From Toxotes chatareus (Eukaryota; Chordata; Actinopteri; Toxotidae): DNA of 64,000 bases. The notes beneath the pieces were generated by a model. It had not been told where the DNA came from. It was given only the letters and a program-made list of their open reading frames with translations, and did not search any database. The translations under genes and the position numbers were made by a program. The DNA is taken from assembly GCA_016801885.1 (NCBI GenBank), contig JAFBJY010000298.1, positions 1-64,000 on the forward strand. The letters are read 5' to 3'. Below, in pieces: positions 60,111 through 64,000 of the stretch (the stretch's first letter is position 1; every line of letters starts with the position of its first letter).

Positions 60111-62015
60111 CATTTTTATTAACACAGTAATGTACTTTGTTTTACAGTGTTTTGTACAACTACACAAATGTTTTTCATTGGCATTTATTTTCTGCCTGTA
60201 TGCTATTAAATTTTACAGTTTTTAAGACAGCAATTAATTAACAGTGTCTTGTGTTGAATTTTTAAATACATTTCCTGAAATAAAAAGCCAAAAAAAAAAA
60301 AAATCATCAGGATGGTGTTTTGTGGTGCGTTCCCATAAAACCAAACATAATAATGAATTCAATTCTTAAACTGTAAATGAAACACATTTTGGAGTGTAAA
60401 GTCTCAGCACTGGAGAAGAGTTTATATCAGGCACAGACTAAATTTTACACTCCTACTGTGTGAAGGATAAGGTATTTTTAACACCAGGAGTTTCAAGTTA
60501 ACTCTGTTTCAAGAGTTAAAGAATTACAACTCAAAGAATGAAATTATTTGCGCTCTGCCACCGAGTCTCATAGATGGTCACACATGTTCACTCAGACTGA
60601 GTTGATTTTTAACTCACTGGATTTATTCAGAGGCTAAAATTACACAATTGTGTGCAGTATTTCCAGCTTTGCATGAACTTTACAAAAATAAAGCACTTCT
60701 GTAAGTAGTGAAGAAAAGTGTCCATGTAACATTTGGAGCTTGACCATGGTTACAGCCCCTAAACAGAGGGAGGAACAGAGAAAATGTGGAGCCAATGAAG
60801 AGCTGTTTTTGTAATATGGTGCTGAAGTAAGGTTAGTCATTTTGAATGTGATTTCCAGAAGTATCATCTCTATATTGTTTCCAAACACTCTTTGCACTGC
60901 CCCACCTGGGATGGCAACTGAGATGTTCAGATGATAAACAGTGAAGACCATAAAGCCGCATTGCTGGATTAAACATCATCATCACTGAGCTGACAGATGA
61001 AGTCCAGGAGTAAGAAAGCTAGCGAGAGCAGAAGAGAACTAATTCAGAAAGTGTGATATTAAAGAGAGCAGTGGTGGAGAAGTACTGAAGGCTTAGTTCT
61101 AAGTAAAAGCACGATATATAGAAGTATTTTTTAAGTGATGATAAAGTACTCACGCAATGGGTTGTCTCAGTGTTGGGGCTGTGCCATATATATATATTTT
61201 TTTAATTACTTTGTGATCTGGAAATTACTCTCTGCATTTTACCAAGGGGGAGTTGTAGGTTTCAGCAGGAGATCACTTCGCTGTTCAAAAAAGCTGCAGT
61301 TCCTCGGCTGCCGCTGGGGGGCTGGTTCCAGAAGTGAGCACCTCTAATTGACCCCATGTTAAAATAGCCAACTTTACAGCCTAAAAAAACATATTTACAG
61401 CCTGGTACATTTTTTGTTTTGGTCTCTCTTAGTCTCTATTACTGTTTATGTCATTCTAATAACATGTTATGCACAATGCAGTTTGTAGTATAATTAATTA
61501 TTATATCTGAAGAAAGGCTCCATTGTTTTCCAGTTTAAATGTTCTGCCTGCTTCCAGGTTGTAAATTTGATTCTGTACAAGTTCCAATCATGTTCTCACA
61601 CGCAGATGAAGTGGCAAATCACAAAATTCACCATTTTCAGCCAATCAGAAGAATTGGATTCAATATTTATCTACCCAGTACAAGAGTGTGTTCAATAGGG
61701 GGAACTTTCGGGCACTGGCTGACACACACAGCTCTGTGTTTACTAATGTGGACATCTTATGAAACATATACAGATCAAGACTATTTAAAGGCTAAAGAAG
61801 AAGACATGGTGAATATTAATATATATACCCCATGTACTTTCCTTTTAGCGAAGCGCATAATGATACCTCCAACTTACTGCATAACTCTGAACCTGCTCCA
61901 AGATCTGCTCCATCTTGCCCAGTGGAGCTGATTAATCCTGATTTATCACTGAGTTCAGCAACGTGGATGAAAAAAAAAAAAGACAAAAGTCAGGTGGGAG
62001 GTGGAGGAGGTGCAG
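60111..62015. other. Gene-free stretch, noisy copy of 43991-45785
   Basis: No gene is visible. The poly-A run (60290-60302) and the retroposon tail (61188-61240) of unit A are recognisable. The sequence carries many small insertions and deletions against its counterpart. Confidence 0.5.
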
Positions 62016-62019
62016 AGTC

Positions 62020-62325
62020 TCAGCAGTGTGTCTGCACAGAGACTGTGTAGAAAGGACAGAGCAGCAACAGGCAGTTCAGACTGCAGCACTGAGAGTCTTC
62101 TCCACTTCTTCTGAATTCCTCTGTCAGAGTCACTGCTGGATCGACTCTCCTCTCCCCTCTACCTCCCAGTAACATGGACCAATCAGAGCCTCTCTCCACA
62201 CTGGCTGCTGCTTTCGCCCCAACCTCTCTCTGAATCATCAGGACACAGCCTGGGCTCTCTCCAGCACACCTGCCATCCTCTTCACTCTCTCCTTTAGAAG
62301 ATCACTACCTCCAGCTGTTGAGAGG
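62020..62325 (-). pseudogene. B30.2 exon remnant, unit B
   Basis: Counterpart of 45752-46088 on the minus strand. The pieces R-R-S-G-E-D-S-Q-C-C-S-L-N-C and the G-R-G-E-R-R region can be read, but several frameshifts break the B30.2 blocks, including the W-E-V-E-W core. It is non-functional as written. Confidence 0.7.
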
Positions 62326-63383
62326 AGAAGACAGACAACAGAGGTGATAAATCAGTGTTTACAGAGACTCACTTCATCAGCTGTCAGTCACTGATGCAGC
62401 ATCAAGTATAAAAGAGCAGCAGGGACTTCAGTCCTGTTCAGAGCAGAAGTGGAGCAGCATCCTTGGTGTAGCAGCTTCCTCTCAGCTCTCATGTTAGCGT
62501 ATTGGAGTGAAGACACTGAGCTGGAGAAGCTCACACACCTGCAGAGAGACTTTTAGCATCAAGTCTGTTTACTCTGAACATTTCACTCAAGTCCACAGTG
62601 GAAATAAACTGCTTTAGTCATGAAGCTTTATTTTACTGCACAAACAGTTTAATGATGGATTCACTCATGCTACACATAACCTTCATGTTCCATTAAAAGA
62701 AAAGAGAATCTCTGTGTTGATGAACATCAGTCACCAACTACTGGAAATATCAGCTGACAAACAAACATGGGAGGCTGTCACTGAAAAGTATCTGACAGAT
62801 GGACAGATATACAGATGTGATCACTGGACTTCAGCAGAAGTTCTGCCATGTGGACACCACAGCCTGACAAAGTGTCCTTGTGATGCTCTAGAAATTTCAG
62901 AGCCCAGTGATTTTTGAGCTGCAGTGAGGCCCCATCTCAGAGCTCATGACAAAGATCAAACTCATCAATTTCTTTACTTATTTGAAGTAAGAGGAACAAA
63001 CTTGGAAGCCCCTAGATTAGATGCGATGAGTAGGGACAGTTGGACCAATAGGGACAGCTGTCTCTACACACATTCTGTGAGGCTGTCAGCTGTGATCCAG
63101 CTTTATTTCCTGTTGACATGAACAAGACAACAACAGCAACAACTTAGTCACAACGAAGCTTGTGGCTGCTGTGATTGGCTGACTGTCCCTCTGCGCTCTC
63201 TGTCTTTCTGTCCCATCCTTGAGGCCCTGGTCTCGCTCTCCCTCTCACAGCTTCAATGAGGAAAGCAGCCACTGAGAAGGTTGGAGGTTTACAGGAGACA
63301 TTGGGTCTTTGCTTTGATCTGAACTGTGTTTAGGACATGTGGCTTCAGAAAGCAGCATGGACTGACTCCCAGCCTCTACTGAC

Positions 63384-63565
63384 CTCAGAGTCTCCAGTCC
63401 ACAGTCTGGACTCTCTGCATTAAGATCAAGACTTGAATCCTTCACTCCTGAATCCTGCAGCTTGTTGTTCTCTCAGGTCCAGGTGTCTCAGATGGGAGGG
63501 TTGGACTTCAGGAGGCTGAGGCCAGAGAAGCAAAGCTGATCTCTGACAGAACTGCAGAACCCAAT
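63384..63565 (-). pseudogene. LRR exon, unit B, frameshifted
   Basis: Counterpart of 47117-47290, but about 182 nt long instead of 174. The minus-strand pieces S-P-D-C-G-L-E-T-L-R and V-R-D-Q-L-C-F-S-G-L lie in different frames because of several small insertions and one lost G. The flanking splice signals are still present (gtcagt; the acceptor reads ctgtattcag). Confidence 0.75.
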
Positions 63566-64000
63566 CTGAATACAGAACAAAAGATGTGAGTTTAGGAGAC
63601 AAAGTTCCTGCTTGAAAGAATTGAGTGTTTCTATCATCTGTTCAGAGCTGAAGAAGGTTGAGAATGTACAAGTTTGGGAAAATGGAAACTCCAAACACCT
63701 GGAACCAACAGGATGCAGTTAAAAAAACAGTCAGATACTAAAAAGTCAAACATGAAGCTCTCATTAACTTCAGTCACTATAAACATCACCCGATCATAAA
63801 AGCAAAAGAGTGAAGAAACATTTTCTTTCTGTCTTTATGTGGAATATTTGCTTTTGTATGTGAAGAAATATAAAGTCAACTGAAGGTGAAGATGAAATTG
63901 TTCCAAAGTAAAGAGTAAATTAGTAAGTGTTGGATTTGAATCTTTCATTCAATGAGTTTGAAATATGAAGCTGAACAAGATGCTCAGTGTGGATCAGCAT

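Larger units (their letters stand above)
49957..64000 (+). repeat. Tandem duplication unit B (incomplete at window end)
   Basis: Collinear with 33341-47720 over its whole length. It starts inside LINE sequence directly after NLR intron sequence and runs past the window. Differences from unit A are dominated by indels of 1-5 bases, many in homopolymers, and are densest at about 57.4-63.9 kb. A deletion of about 0.65 kb removes three exons of the SAMD3-like copy. It may be a real duplication or an assembly duplicate of low consensus quality. Confidence 0.92.

Overview
The window is vertebrate, almost certainly teleost fish, nuclear DNA. It has split genes with GT/AG introns, long CA/GT microsatellites, hAT DNA transposons, tRNA-derived SINEs and jockey-type LINEs. 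It also carries a fish-specific NLR gene (FISNA-NACHT-LRR with a B30.2 remnant), a family greatly expanded in teleosts. No prokaryotic or viral gene organisation is present. The species cannot be named from the sequence alone.

Layout. (1) 1-8.4 kb is repeat-rich and has no intact gene. It holds a 714-bp hAT element with an 8-bp target duplication, a decayed C2H2-type repeat-family gene on the minus strand, and a SINE with a perfect 12-bp target duplication. (2) 8.4-23.8 kb is one NLRC3-like gene on the plus strand: a 5' non-coding exon, four short N-terminal exons, a 1.8-kb FISNA/NACHT/winged-helix exon, five LRR exons of about 174 nt and a worn B30.2 (PRY/SPRY) exon. It has three small frameshifts, one in the NACHT exon and two in LRR exons. 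Its largest intron holds three hAT elements, one nested inside another. (3) 23.8-30.9 kb has no gene; it holds a 5S rRNA fragment and simple repeats. (4) 30.9-33.7 kb is a dead LINE on the minus strand. (5) 33.3-50.0 kb is a 16.6-kb unit holding LINE pieces, a SAMD3-like pseudogene on the plus strand, a second LINE on the minus strand, and an inverted copy of the 3' half of the NLR gene (B30.2 plus two LRR exons, minus strand). (6) 50.0-64.0 kb is a direct repeat of that unit, running off the window end. The junction at 49957-49960 joins NLR intron sequence to LINE sequence over four shared bases.

The architecture records several rearrangements: inverted duplication of the NLR tail, an extra hybrid LRR exon in the plus-strand gene, and tandem duplication of the 16.6-kb block. 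The second block differs from the first mainly by 1-5 base indels, many in homopolymers. This raises the possibility of an uncorrected long-read segment or an unpurged haplotype rather than an old duplication. The NLR would act as a cytosolic innate immune sensor or regulator if its frameshifts are sequence errors. I found no clearly new biological system. The most informative signals are the duplication breakpoints, the hybrid LRR exon, and the SINE that duplicated a splice acceptor.
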